A stretch of 64,000 bases of DNA from Acidisoma silvae (GCF_020618775.1 NZ_JAESVB010000014.1:40462-104461), one strand, 5' to 3'; shown: positions 26,767 to 35,478, counted from the stretch's first letter. The notes: generated by a model from the letters alone, not told the origin. Numbers and translations: made by a program.

Positions 26767-27915
26767 ATGTCTATTCTGCGTATCGGCGTTATCGGCTGCG
26801 GTAATATCGCCATGACTTATCTGCGCAACGCGGCTTTGTTTCGTGATGTCGCGATCATTGCCTGCGCCGATCTGCTGCCGGAACAGGCGGCGTTGCGCGC
26901 TCGCGAATACGGGCTTCGTGCTATGACGGTGGCGGACCTGATCGCGGCGCCGGATATCGATCTCGTGATCAATCTGACCATTCCGGCTGCCCATGCCGAG
27001 ATTACGCGCGGGGCGCTGGCCGCGGGCAAGCATGTCTTTACCGAAAAACCCTTGGGCCTGACGGCCGCAGAAGGCGCGTCCCTCGTCTCCTATGCAGCCA
27101 GGCGCGGGCTGATGCTGGGATCAGCTCCCGATACCTTTCTGGGCGCGGCGGGCCAGCGGGCAAGGCGGCTGATTGACGATGGCGCCATCGGCCGTGTCGT
27201 CACCGGCACAGCCTTCATGATGGGCCGCGGCATGGAGCATTGGCACCCCAACCCGTCTTTCTACTACCAGCCGGGCGGTGGCCCGGTATTGGATATGGGT
27301 CCGTATTACATCACCATGCTGGTCAATCTTCTGGGGCCGGCCAGCCGTGTCATGGGCATGGCGACCCAGGGCGCGGCAGAGCGGCTGATCACCGCACCCG
27401 GACCGCTGCATGGCACGCGTTTCGCCGTCGGCACGCCGACGACATTGCTGTCGCTGATCGAATTCGCCAGCGGCGCCGTCATTGCCTTCGGCGCCAGCTG
27501 GGATGTCTATCGCCACAGTCAGGTGCCGATTGCCCTGCACGGAACGGCGGGGTCGCTGCATTTGCCCGACCCCGACACGTTTGGCGGCATGATCAGCCTC
27601 AGCCGGCACGGCGCGCCCTGGGAAGAGATCGACACCAGCGGGGATCTGTATGGACAGATCAACTGGCCCTATGCGGCGCCAGACCGGGCCAATTACCGCA
27701 TGCTGGGCATCGCCGATCTCGCCGCCGGGCTTCGTGACAGCCGGCTGCCGCGTGCTGCCGGCGCGCTTGCTTTGCATGTGCTGGAAGTTCTGGAAGCTAT
27801 TCTGCAATCCGGTCAAACCGGGCAGCCGGTTGAACTTACAACAACGACGGTTCAGCCTGCCATTCTGACGCAGAGCGAAGCGCAATCCTATCTTGCTGCC
27901 GCCATCACAGACTGA
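26767..27915 (+). CDS. Gfo/Idh/MocA-family oxidoreductase
   Basis: This 382-aa NAD(P)-dependent sugar dehydrogenase-type protein has the Rossmann motif IGVIGCGNIA at residues 5-14, and a central EKP motif (HVFTEKPLGLTAAEG near residue 91) that carries the conserved lysine. The C-terminal domain contains DMGPYYITML, the usual GxHxxD-like region in altered form (DMGPYY). It starts after a GAAGG ribosome site and leads the operon oxidoreductase - esterase - binding protein. It probably oxidises the sugar imported by the adjacent CUT1 system. Confidence 0.9.
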   Translation: MSILRIGVIGCGNIAMTYLRNAALFRDVAIIACADLLPEQAALRAREYGLRAMTVADLIAAPDIDLVINLTIPAAHAEITRGALAAGKHVFTEKPLGLTAAEGASLVSYAARRGLMLGSAPDTFLGAAGQRARRLIDDGAIGRVVTGTAFMMGRGMEHWHPNPSFYYQPGGGPVLDMGPYYITMLVNLLGPASRVMGMATQGAAERLITAPGPLHGTRFAVGTPTTLLSLIEFASGAVIAFGASWDVYRHSQVPIALHGTAGSLHLPDPDTFGGMISLSRHGAPWEEIDTSGDLYGQINWPYAAPDRANYRMLGIADLAAGLRDSRLPRAAGALALHVLEVLEAILQSGQTGQPVELTTTTVQPAILTQSEAQSYLAAAITD

Positions 27916-27924
27916 AAGATAAAC

Positions 27925-28872
27925 ATGCTCGACGCTGACGCACGCGCGGTTTTGGATGCCCAAGCGGCCATGGGCCGTCCGCCGCTGGACAGCCTTCCTG
28001 TCGAGATCGCCAAGAGCGGTTTCCTTGAAACCTGCCCATTGCTGCAAGGGCCACGCGAGGCTGTCAGCGCCGTGCAGGATATCACGATCGCAGGGTCTGG
28101 CGGCCCGCTGCCGCTGCGGGTCTATCGCGGGCAGGGCTGTGCGGTCGAACAAGCACCTGCTCTGGTGTTTTTTCACGGCGGCGGCTGGGTTCTGGGCAAT
28201 CTGGAAAGCCATGACACCATTTGCCGCTGGATCGCGAATGATCTTGCGGGCGTGGTGCTGGCGGTCGATTACCGTCTGGCGCCGGAACATCCTTTCCCGG
28301 CGGCCATCGAGGATGCGGCTGCCGCCGTTCGTCATGCGCATCAGAACGCACGGCATCTGGGCATAGATCCCGCCCGCCTTGCGGTCGGGGGTGACAGTGC
28401 GGGCGGCAATATCGCGGCCGTTATGGCCTTGATGGCGCGGGACGGTGCCTTGCCCCCAATTGCCTTTCAGATGCTGCTTTACCCCGTCACCGATGTCTCA
28501 GGCGACCAGGACAGCTATCGCCACTGCGCCGAAGGTTTCGGGCTGACGACTGCGGCCATGCGCTGGTTTCACGGTCATTACCTGGGGAAAACCGGCAGGC
28601 CGGAGGATTGGCGCATTTCGCCGCTGCGGGCGGCAGATGTCAGTGGTCTTGCGCCCGCCTTCGTGCTGACGGCGGGCTATGACCCGCTGCATGACGAGGC
28701 CCTGGCCTATGCCCATCGTCTGGGTGACGCCGATGTGCCGCTGCTGCTGGACGAGAATCCCGGCCAGATCCATGGCTTCATCAGCATGGACCTTTTCATT
28801 GCAGCCGCGCGTCCGGCTGTTACCCGCGCGACCGATTTCTGGCGGGAGGTTGAAGCCGCATCTGCCGTCTGA
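27925..28872 (+). CDS. Alpha/beta hydrolase, HSL/acetyl-esterase family
   Basis: This 315-aa hydrolase shows the oxyanion-hole motif HGGGWVLGN (residues about 84-92) and the nucleophile elbow GDSAGG (Ser about 158). The Asp of the triad lies in a stretch resembling AGYDPLHDE and the His in IHGF near the C-terminus (QIHGFIS). This is the hormone-sensitive-lipase family of bacterial esterases. There is no signal peptide. Lying between an oxidoreductase and a sugar-binding protein, it may deacetylate an esterified sugar or open a lactone. Confidence 0.88.
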   Translation: MLDADARAVLDAQAAMGRPPLDSLPVEIAKSGFLETCPLLQGPREAVSAVQDITIAGSGGPLPLRVYRGQGCAVEQAPALVFFHGGGWVLGNLESHDTICRWIANDLAGVVLAVDYRLAPEHPFPAAIEDAAAAVRHAHQNARHLGIDPARLAVGGDSAGGNIAAVMALMARDGALPPIAFQMLLYPVTDVSGDQDSYRHCAEGFGLTTAAMRWFHGHYLGKTGRPEDWRISPLRAADVSGLAPAFVLTAGYDPLHDEALAYAHRLGDADVPLLLDENPGQIHGFISMDLFIAAARPAVTRATDFWREVEAASAV

Positions 28873-28926
28873 CGCATCGCCTATGTCCGAGAATAAACCC
28901 ATATAAAAAGAAGGACAGGAACGCCC

Positions 28927-30234
28927 ATGACAAACATCAAGGCCTTCTCGGCCAGGCCTTTCACCCGCCGCGCGGCGCTGACGGCCACCGGCCTGGCACT
29001 CGGCACAGCCGCATTGCCTGGCAGCATCAAGCGCGCCCGTGCGGCGGATCGCACGCAGATCACCTTCGCGAGCGCCAATTTCTACGGCAAGGAAACGATC
29101 GGACAGATCGCCGATATCTACAACCAGTCTCAATCCAAGGTGCAGGTCACCTATGTGCAGTTGCCCCCACCGTCGTCATCGACCGAGGTGCATCAGGCGC
29201 TGGTGCAGCAATTGGCACGGCGAAACGGCACGCCGGACGTTTTCACGCAGGACGTGATCTGGATTGCGGAATTTGCCAGCGCTGGCTGGGCATTGCCCTT
29301 GGACAGCTATTTCGGGGCCAGCGTGCAGAAGGACTATTTTCCCGGTCTCATTCAAGCCTGCACGTTCCGCGGAAAATTGACGGCGCTACCGTGGCATGTC
29401 GATTCCGGCATGCTGTATTACCGCACGGATCTGTTGCAGAAGGCAGGCGCGCAGGTGCCGACGACCTGGCAGGAACTGACGGAGACCGCGCAGAAAATCC
29501 AGCAGGCTGGCGGTGCGAAGTTCGGCTATCTCTGGCAGGGCAAGCAGGCCGAAGTATTGGTCTGCGATCTGGTTGAAGTCGTGGGCTCGGCCGGTGGCGG
29601 CATTCTGGCACCGGACGGCAAGACTGTGCTCATCGCCGAAGCGCCGGCCGTGGAAGCCGTTCAGTTCATGCATGACACGATCGCCAAATCCAAGATCAGC
29701 CCGCAGGACGTCCTGAGCTGGGACGAGGAACCGTCACGCGGTCCCTTTACGGCAGGCGATAGCGTGTTTCTACGCAACTGGTCCTATGTCTATAAAATTG
29801 CCGAGGACCAGACGGCTTCCTCCATCGCCGGAAAGGTCGGCGTGGCACCCCTGCCGCATTTCCCCGGTAAACAAAGTGCGGCCTGCCTTGGCGGCTATCA
29901 ATACGGCGTCAATGCCCATACGCAGAACCGCGAAGCCGCCATCGACTTCATCACCTGGATGTCCTCACCCGACACGCAATTGCGTATCGCCACGGGCCTT
30001 GGCCTCGCGCCGACAAGGCCGGCCGTCTTTGATCAGCCGGAACTGATTGCCAAACAGCCTTTCATGCATACGCTGAAAGATGTTTTTGTCGGCGCAACGC
30101 CCCGGCCGGTGACGCCGCTCTACCCGCAGGTGACATTGGCGCTGCAATCGGCGGTCTCCCGCGCGCTCGTCAATGGCAATGTCCAGGCGGAGCTCAACCG
30201 CGCGAAAGACAAGATTGCGGCGATTGTCGGCTAG
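28927..30234 (+). CDS. CUT1-family sugar ABC transporter substrate-binding protein, Tat-type signal
   Basis: This is a 435-aa periplasmic binding protein. Its N-terminus has RRAALTATGLALGTAALPG after a basic start, which looks like a twin-arginine signal, ending ARAAD. The mature part is MalE-like (ITFASANFYGKETIGQIADI; LPWHVDSGMLYYRTDLLQKA). A GGACAGGA ribosome site precedes it. The matching permeases (24733-26588) are on the other strand, 2.3 kb away. It ends at a convergent hairpin shared with the DeoR gene. Confidence 0.9.
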   Translation: MTNIKAFSARPFTRRAALTATGLALGTAALPGSIKRARAADRTQITFASANFYGKETIGQIADIYNQSQSKVQVTYVQLPPPSSSTEVHQALVQQLARRNGTPDVFTQDVIWIAEFASAGWALPLDSYFGASVQKDYFPGLIQACTFRGKLTALPWHVDSGMLYYRTDLLQKAGAQVPTTWQELTETAQKIQQAGGAKFGYLWQGKQAEVLVCDLVEVVGSAGGGILAPDGKTVLIAEAPAVEAVQFMHDTIAKSKISPQDVLSWDEEPSRGPFTAGDSVFLRNWSYVYKIAEDQTASSIAGKVGVAPLPHFPGKQSAACLGGYQYGVNAHTQNREAAIDFITWMSSPDTQLRIATGLGLAPTRPAVFDQPELIAKQPFMHTLKDVFVGATPRPVTPLYPQVTLALQSAVSRALVNGNVQAELNRAKDKIAAIVG

Positions 30235-30251
30235 GCGGCCGGGCCGCGTGA

Positions 30252-30278
30252 CGCGAGCGGCAGGATCAGCCGCTCGCG
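30252..30278. terminator. Stem-loop between convergent binding-protein and DeoR genes
   Basis: There is a perfect 10-bp GC-rich stem (CGCGAGCGGC 30252-30261 with GCCGCTCGCG 30269-30278) and a 7-nt loop. It lies 18 bp after the binding-protein stop and overlaps the DeoR stop codon. There is no T run on either side, so it may block read-through partially or protect mRNA ends. Confidence 0.5.
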
Positions 30279-31057
30279 ATCACAAGCTCAGCGCCCGCCA
30301 GCGCAATCGCTTCGGCAATTTCGGCGGAGGGCTGCGCATCCGTGACGACATATTGAACGCGGGCAAAGTCTGCCACATGGGCGAAGGCGGGGACGTCGAA
30401 TTTTGAGCTATCGACGATGACGATGGTCCGCCGTGCGGAATCCATCATCTCCAGCGTCACCTGCGCTTCCTCCAGCCGGCTGATGGATAGGCCCGAGGCG
30501 TCGATACCGGTGATGCCGATGACGGCCGTGTCGACGCTGATGCGCGCCGAACCCGCGATCTTGACCGCGCCGACGGTGATCTGCGCGCTATCCCAATAGG
30601 CACCACCAAGCACATAGACCTGCCTTACGGCGCTACGCGGCACGACTTGCGGCAGCATCAGGTTGTTGGTGACAATGGTCAGGTCGCGCAGCCGGCCGAG
30701 TTCGGCCGCGAAAGCGCAGGTGCTTGATCCGCCGTTCAGGATCAAAGTCTCCCCCTCGCGAATCAGCGCCGCCGCCGCGCGGCCGATCAGGCGCTTGGAA
30801 CTGGTCTGCTCCGTCATGCGCGACTGGAAGCGGGTTTCCCGTGCCACCAGCCCGTCACCCGCCAATGCGCCGCCATGGGTGCGCGTCAGCACGCCCTGGC
30901 GTTCCAGCACCTGCAGATCGCGCCGGATGGTATCGCGCGAGACGCCAAACATCGTGGTCAGTTCAGCGACCGTGACGTGACCCTTGTGACGGATGAAGTC
31001 GACAAGGCTGCGTTGGCGCGAGCCGGGCAGCATGAAATCCTCAGTCGTGTCGCTCAC
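30266..31057 (-). CDS. DeoR-family transcriptional regulator
   Basis: This 263-aa regulator has an N-terminal winged helix-turn-helix, VTVAELTTMFGVSRDTIRRD, with the DeoR signature (RDTIRRDLxxLExxGxLxRTHGGA) at about residues 40-64. The C-terminal DeoRC sensor domain includes LILNGGSSTCAFAAEL, which binds phosphosugars in this family. The GTG start at 31057 has a GGGAGGA site upstream. It is divergent from the kinase/aldolase operon, and TTGCGTCA direct repeats lie in between, so it is the likely repressor of that operon with a sugar phosphate as inducer. Confidence 0.93.
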   Translation of the reverse strand: MSDTTEDFMLPGSRQRSLVDFIRHKGHVTVAELTTMFGVSRDTIRRDLQVLERQGVLTRTHGGALAGDGLVARETRFQSRMTEQTSSKRLIGRAAAALIREGETLILNGGSSTCAFAAELGRLRDLTIVTNNLMLPQVVPRSAVRQVYVLGGAYWDSAQITVGAVKIAGSARISVDTAVIGITGIDASGLSISRLEEAQVTLEMMDSARRTIVIVDSSKFDVPAFAHVADFARVQYVVTDAQPSAEIAEAIALAGAELVIASG

Positions 31058-31184
31058 AACGCGTCTTTCCTCCCGCGAAGCCGGGTTCAGTACGGCAGTT
31101 TCCTATCCGGACAAGGCCGGTTGTGCCAGGGCGGCACCAGTACAGCCCAGGTTATCGCATAAGTGCGCATATTTCCAATTGACC

Positions 31185-31202
31185 TTGCGTCATTTTGCGT
31201 CA
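31185..31202. promoter_or_regulatory. TTGCGTCA direct repeats, candidate DeoR operator
   Basis: TTGCGTCA occurs at 31185-31192 and 31195-31202, a 10-bp period. It overlaps a possible -35 box (TTGACC at 31179-31184) for the kinase operon. A related TGCGCAT lies about 20 bp upstream. DeoR-type repressors usually bind short direct repeats spaced by about one helical turn. Confidence 0.55.
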
Positions 31203-31274
31203 AATGTTGCACACGAACGAGCGGGCCAATCAGAGGGCCGCCACAAGCCGCGAGACTCGCGGGGGGAAGAAAAC

Positions 31275-32543
31275 GTGCAAAGCTTTTGGCACGAAGCCTA
31301 TTCTGGACTTCAGCAACGGTTGAGCGTCTACGCACAGCAAGCAAGATGGACCCTATGCGGCCTGTCGCTCTGCGTCGATGCCTTCACGCGCCTCGACACC
31401 AATAGCTGCGCCAAGCTTGCCGCAGGGCCTGATAAGGCCCGCGCTTTGGGTGCCGAATTGCAGCGCCGGGCCGCAGCCGGCATCGGCGGCGAGGTGCGCT
31501 TCGATTGGCATGACGGTCCAGCCTGGCTGGATGCCCATCTGCCCATGCGGATTGCGCTCGGCGGCACGCCGGCGCACGCCGCGCGTTTGCTGACCCGCCT
31601 TGGTGCGCCTGCGCTGCTGGCTTTGGAGCATCGCACGCCGGAGCAGTTGGCGGTGCTGGACCCTGACATGCTGCTGGCGGCCGAAGCCCCCGTTCGTGCG
31701 GCAGAGGTCGCCGCGACCGGCCAGGATCGCTCGCGCGTTTATGTCTTTGAATATACGGCCCATGAGGAGATTGGTGGCATCGTTCCACCGCGCTCCTCGC
31801 GCATCATCGTCCGCTTTCATGATTTCGATCTGGAGCAGGACTCTGACTTCACGCGCCTGTCGCCGGAATTGCTGCGGGATTGTGTAGGGCAGGGAAGCGG
31901 CATCGTCTCAGGCTTCAGTTCACTCGGCGGCGGCCCACGGCTGGATGCGGGAATCACCTATGCCAGGGCGCTTGCCGCCAGCTGGCAGGCGGCCGGAATA
32001 GGGACCATCCATTTCGAAATGGCCGGGTACGAAAGGCCCGAATATCGCGACCACACCATGCAGAAAATGGCAGGCGCGATGACGTCCATCGGTATGAGCC
32101 TGTCTGAATTCCGCGCCATCGACGCCGAAACACGCGATCTTGGTGAAGGCATGCGGCGCCTGGGTGACCGGCTGGGCCTTTCCCGCGTCACCGTCCATGC
32201 CGACGACTGGGCTATCAGCGCGACGCGCGGCGACCCTGATCAGGAGCGGGAAGCGCTGATGATGGGCTGTCTTCTCGCCAGTGCGCGTGCGGCGGCCGGC
32301 GGCCTGTCCGTGCCCAATGCCTTGCCGGACGGCGCAGCCTTCTCTGCCCCGCCGCCCGAGGAGACCTATCAAGGCTGGCATATCGTTTCCTGCCCCAGCC
32401 CCCATCTGCATCAGCCGCGCACCACGCTTGGCCTGGGCGATACCTTTATGGCCGGCTGCCTGCTCGTGCTCGGCCAGCCGAAACTGCCTGACCTCGTGAT
32501 GCCGACCGAAGCGCCGATGCACTTCGCGGCACCGCTCACCTGA
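31275..32543 (+). CDS. ADP-dependent glucokinase/phosphofructokinase-family sugar kinase
   Basis: This 422-aa protein starts at a GTG 6-7 nt after a strong GGGGGGAAG ribosome site; the longer frame (30993) would overlap the regulator. Segments match the ADP-dependent kinase family (ADP_PFK_GK): ALGGTPAHAARLL at 94-106, IIVRFHDFDLE at 177-187, IVSGFSSL at 210-217, IHFEMAG at 245-251, SIGMSLSEF at 271-279 and the catalytic GLGD at 386-389. The family phosphorylates hexoses or hexose phosphates with ADP and is best known from archaea and eukaryotes. The usual NxxE motif appears here as SxxE. It is coupled to an aldolase gene and faces a DeoR regulator. Whether ADP or ATP is the donor is unknown. 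Confidence 0.75.
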   Translation: MQSFWHEAYSGLQQRLSVYAQQARWTLCGLSLCVDAFTRLDTNSCAKLAAGPDKARALGAELQRRAAAGIGGEVRFDWHDGPAWLDAHLPMRIALGGTPAHAARLLTRLGAPALLALEHRTPEQLAVLDPDMLLAAEAPVRAAEVAATGQDRSRVYVFEYTAHEEIGGIVPPRSSRIIVRFHDFDLEQDSDFTRLSPELLRDCVGQGSGIVSGFSSLGGGPRLDAGITYARALAASWQAAGIGTIHFEMAGYERPEYRDHTMQKMAGAMTSIGMSLSEFRAIDAETRDLGEGMRRLGDRLGLSRVTVHADDWAISATRGDPDQEREALMMGCLLASARAAAGGLSVPNALPDGAAFSAPPPEETYQGWHIVSCPSPHLHQPRTTLGLGDTFMAGCLLVLGQPKLPDLVMPTEAPMHFAAPLT

Positions 32544-32579
32544 TCATTCGATTTAAACACCATATCTGGGAGATTCCCC

Positions 32580-33602
32580 ATGGCGCGCCTTGACGACAAG
32601 CTGACCCGCATTCTGTCCGGTGACTATCGCAAAGGCGATTTCATTATCGCGGACGCCAAGGACGGCGATATGGGGTCCGGCATCACGACCGGCGGGCCGC
32701 TATACGATGCGCAGAATGAGCAGATCGGATGGAAGACGCGGCGCGACTATCTGGATCAGATCACCACGGTCGTGAAGCAGGATATCGTCGATATCATGCT
32801 GACCTCGGTATCGAATATGGAGCGTCTGCATCAGGAAGGTGTGTATAAGACCTCTGCCGTAAAGCCCGCCATCCGCGCCAATGACGCGACGGATTGCTGG
32901 GGCGGCGTGCGCGGATCAAGCTATGCGAAGGAAAAGTCCCGTCCCTATCGCACCGCCACCATCGCGCAGGTCATGTATGGCAAGCAGGACGGCAAGAAAG
33001 GCGACCCGATCACCGGTACCGATCTTGGTCTGTATTCCATCACCTTCAACAATGATCTTGATGCCGATATGCGGTCATTGGATGCTTTCGCGGCCTTCCG
33101 CGAGGAAGCCGTACGCCTGGGCTTCACCTATTTTCTGGAAGTCTTCAACCCGAATGCGCCTGTCGGGCTGACGCCGGAAACCTCACCCTCTTTTGTCAAT
33201 GACTGCCTGCTGCGCTGCCTGTCGGGCCTGACGCAGGTGGAGCGGCCGCGCTTCCTCAAGATTCCGTTCAATGGCCATCGTGCTATTGCAGAATTGGCGA
33301 ATTATGACCCCACAGTCGTCATCGGCGTGTTGGGCGGTGGTGCCGGCACGACGCGCGACACGTTTGAGCTGCTGCGCCAATCGGAACAGGCCGGCGCGCG
33401 TCTTGCGTTGTTTGGTCGTAAGATCAACCTCGCTGAATCGCCTCTGACTCTCCTGCGCTTCATGCGGGGCGTGGCTGACGGCGACGTGTCACCGTCTGAC
33501 GCCGTCCGCGCCTACCACGACGCGCTGGCCAAGGAAGGTTTGCGCCCGCGCCGCAAGCTGGAAGCGGATCAGGAAATCACCGAAGCCGTTTTGCGGGGCT
33601 GA
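32580..33602 (+). CDS. Class-I-like (beta/alpha)8 aldolase, LacD/DeoC-type
   Basis: This 340-aa protein looks like a TIM-barrel aldolase. Lys227 in ERPRFLKIPF is the candidate Schiff-base lysine, followed by the strongly motif-like VVIGVLGGGAGTTRDTFELL and GARLALFGRKIN, which would bind phosphate. The ribosome site is CTGGGAGA before the ATG. Following a sugar kinase after 36 bp and ending at a strong terminator, it should cleave the phosphorylated sugar into two trioses or similar. I know related conserved hypothetical proteins but no characterised member, so the substrate is open. Confidence 0.72.
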   Translation: MARLDDKLTRILSGDYRKGDFIIADAKDGDMGSGITTGGPLYDAQNEQIGWKTRRDYLDQITTVVKQDIVDIMLTSVSNMERLHQEGVYKTSAVKPAIRANDATDCWGGVRGSSYAKEKSRPYRTATIAQVMYGKQDGKKGDPITGTDLGLYSITFNNDLDADMRSLDAFAAFREEAVRLGFTYFLEVFNPNAPVGLTPETSPSFVNDCLLRCLSGLTQVERPRFLKIPFNGHRAIAELANYDPTVVIGVLGGGAGTTRDTFELLRQSEQAGARLALFGRKINLAESPLTLLRFMRGVADGDVSPSDAVRAYHDALAKEGLRPRRKLEADQEITEAVLRG

Positions 33603-33616
33603 TCGAAACCGGCGAG

Positions 33617-33654
33617 GCTGGATCGGAATTCAACCGATCCGGCGTCGTCTTTTT
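33617..33654 (+). terminator. Rho-independent terminator of the kinase/aldolase operon
   Basis: A 10-bp stem (GCTGGATCGG 33617-33626 with CCGATCCGGC 33634-33643, one T-G pair) and a 7-nt loop lie 14 bp after the aldolase stop. A CTTTTT run follows at 33649-33654. This fits termination on the plus strand. Confidence 0.75.
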
Positions 33655-34382
33655 CAGCAGGCCGTAAAGCCGCCGTCGATCGGCAAGGATACGCCGGTAA
33701 TCATCGCAGCACCGTCGCCGAGCAGGAAAACGATAGGCGAGGCGATCTGATCTTCCGTGGCCCACCGGTGCAGCGGCATCTGGTTGAGGAACGGATCGCC
33801 GATATCCGGCCGGCCCCAATAGAAGGCCGACATCTCGGTCATGACGACGGTTGGATTGACGCTATTGACGCGAATATTGTAGCGGCCCAGTTCAAGGGCG
33901 GACACGCGCGTAATATTGTCGAGCGCCGCTTTCGATGAGCCGTAGGAGATATGTCCCTTCAGCGCGACCAGAGACGCCTGGCTGGAGACATTGACGATCG
34001 AGCCTCCTTGTCCAAGGCGGATCATCGACTGCGAGGCATATTTCGTCACCAACAGCGCCCCGCGCGCGTTAATGCTCATCACCCGATCAAAAACGGAAAT
34101 GTCCGTTTCCATGGGTGTTGCTATTTCACCGCCAAAGCCGCCGCAGTTGACGACACCCCAGAGATCCAGACCCTGCAAGGCCGTTTTGATACTCTCCTCC
34201 GAATCAAGATCGAAGGCGAGGGTGCGGCAGCCTGTTTCGGCCGCCAGTTTGTTCAAAGCCTCCGTCGACCGGCCGCTCGCGATGACGTCAGCGCCGGCTG
34301 CGACTAGCTGGCGCACGGTGGCACCGCCGATCCCCCCCGAAGCACCCGTCACCAAAATTATTCGTCCGTCCAAACCCCACAT
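33654..34382 (-). CDS. SDR, L-xylulose reductase (DCXR)-like
   Basis: This 242-aa SDR starts at the ATG 34382, which has a GGGA site upstream; the longer frame adds 15 unlikely residues. Motifs are TGASGGIGG, the catalytic serine in NVSSQASL, YGSSK, and ALELGRYNIRVNSVNPTVVM. The VNPTVVMTEM stretch and the C-terminal LPIDGGFTAC closely recall L-xylulose reductase/DCXR proteins. These interconvert xylitol and L-xylulose with NADP(H). Next to a ribose-type binding protein, a ROK regulator and an AraB-like kinase, a pentitol/pentulose role is plausible. Confidence 0.85.
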   Translation of the reverse strand: MWGLDGRIILVTGASGGIGGATVRQLVAAGADVIASGRSTEALNKLAAETGCRTLAFDLDSEESIKTALQGLDLWGVVNCGGFGGEIATPMETDISVFDRVMSINARGALLVTKYASQSMIRLGQGGSIVNVSSQASLVALKGHISYGSSKAALDNITRVSALELGRYNIRVNSVNPTVVMTEMSAFYWGRPDIGDPFLNQMPLHRWATEDQIASPIVFLLGDGAAMITGVSLPIDGGFTAC

Positions 34383-34492
34383 CGGTATTTCCCTTTTTAT
34401 TAGCTTTTCTTCGGGTTGTACCGCCAACCGGCGTTGCAGCTGGCATGCCCAGCGATGCTAAGCCAATACGCTTATTCTGTCAGGCCGAATCT

Positions 34493-34526
34493 TTCGCGTT
34501 GGGCCGCAGATGCGACCCAACGCGAA
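34493..34526 (-). terminator. Stem-loop after the orphan binding-protein gene
   Basis: There is a perfect 11-bp stem (TTCGCGTTGGG 34493-34503 with CCCAACGCGAA 34516-34526) and a 12-nt loop, 13 bp downstream of the binding-protein stop on the minus strand. There is no clear T run. It would separate expression of the binding protein from the SDR downstream, by termination or 3'-end protection. Confidence 0.55.
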
Positions 34527-34539
34527 CCCGTTTAAACCG

Positions 34540-35478
34540 TCAGTGTTGCGTCCACCCAACGTAGCTGTCCACGTTCTCCCGTGTGATCAGCTTGGGCGCC
34601 ATAAGCGTGGTCCGCTCGGCAGGCTTCTGACCGTTCATGATGCCATAGCCCGTCTTCACACCGATCTCACCCATCGAATAAGGATCCTGCGAGGCGGAGG
34701 CCTGAATGGCAGAGTTGGTTTTAAGTTCGTTCACGATATCCGGCGCGCCATCGACCGAGGTGATGACAAGCCCCTGGTCCCGATGCGCCTGCTTGGCGGC
34801 TAGTTCGGTGCCGATTGCCTGCGGATCATTGACTGCGAAAATCCCGGCAATGTCGGAGAAGCGGACGAAATAGCCCTGGCCGACGACAAAGGCTCCGTCA
34901 CGCGAGCCATGCCCGTTCTCATTGTCGCTTATAATCTTGATGTCGGGATATTGGCCGAGCGTCGCCTTGCAGCCGGTCACGCGGTCGATCACGGCCGACA
35001 CCTGCTCGCCATTCTCGATAATGACATTGCCTTTATGATTGATCTTGTCTGCCAGGAAAGCGCACGAAATCTTGCCGGCTTCCACATTGTTGGTCTGTAC
35101 CACGGCATCCGCGCCCTCGGCATTGACGTCGACACCGATGACGGTGATTCCCGCCGCCTGGGCACGCTTGATTGCCGGCAGGATCGCGTTCTGGTCAGCC
35201 GCCGTCACCAGGATCATCGACACGCCCTTGGCGATGAAATTGTCGATCTGGGTGAACTGCTTGTTGAGATCGTAATCGGCGGATACTGCGGTCACTTGCG
35301 CATTCGGGTTGATCTTCTTCGCTTCCGCCGTGGCACCCTTCACCAGCGCCACGTAATAGGGATTACCGAGCGACCCTACCGTGATGCCAAGAGTTTGCAG
35401 GTCTTTGGCGGAAGCGGCGCCGGTGAAAGCAACCAGGCTGAGAGAGGCTAAGGCTGCCGCAATAAGTGTTTTCTTCAT
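34540..35478 (-). CDS. Ribose-type (CUT2) ABC substrate-binding protein, orphan
   Basis: This is a 312-aa RbsB-like periplasmic protein. A clean Sec signal peptide (MKKTLIAAALASLSLVAFTG, cut after ASA) is followed by LGITVGSLGNPYYVALVKGA, typical of periplasmic-binding-protein-type-1 sugar binders, then FIAKGVSMILVTAADQNAIL and GITVIGVDVNAEGADAVVQT. No CUT2 permease or ATPase is adjacent. The nearest CUT2 permease/ATPase pair is 26 kb away and has its own binding protein. It may use a transporter encoded outside the window. The ligand is perhaps a pentose or pentitol, judged by the neighbours. Confidence 0.92.
   Translation of the reverse strand: MKKTLIAAALASLSLVAFTGAASAKDLQTLGITVGSLGNPYYVALVKGATAEAKKINPNAQVTAVSADYDLNKQFTQIDNFIAKGVSMILVTAADQNAILPAIKRAQAAGITVIGVDVNAEGADAVVQTNNVEAGKISCAFLADKINHKGNVIIENGEQVSAVIDRVTGCKATLGQYPDIKIISDNENGHGSRDGAFVVGQGYFVRFSDIAGIFAVNDPQAIGTELAAKQAHRDQGLVITSVDGAPDIVNELKTNSAIQASASQDPYSMGEIGVKTGYGIMNGQKPAERTTLMAPKLITRENVDSYVGWTQH

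Noticed and set aside
27121..28356. 411-codon minus-strand frame
   Set aside because: It is antisense to the oxidoreductase and esterase genes, both of which have clear motifs.
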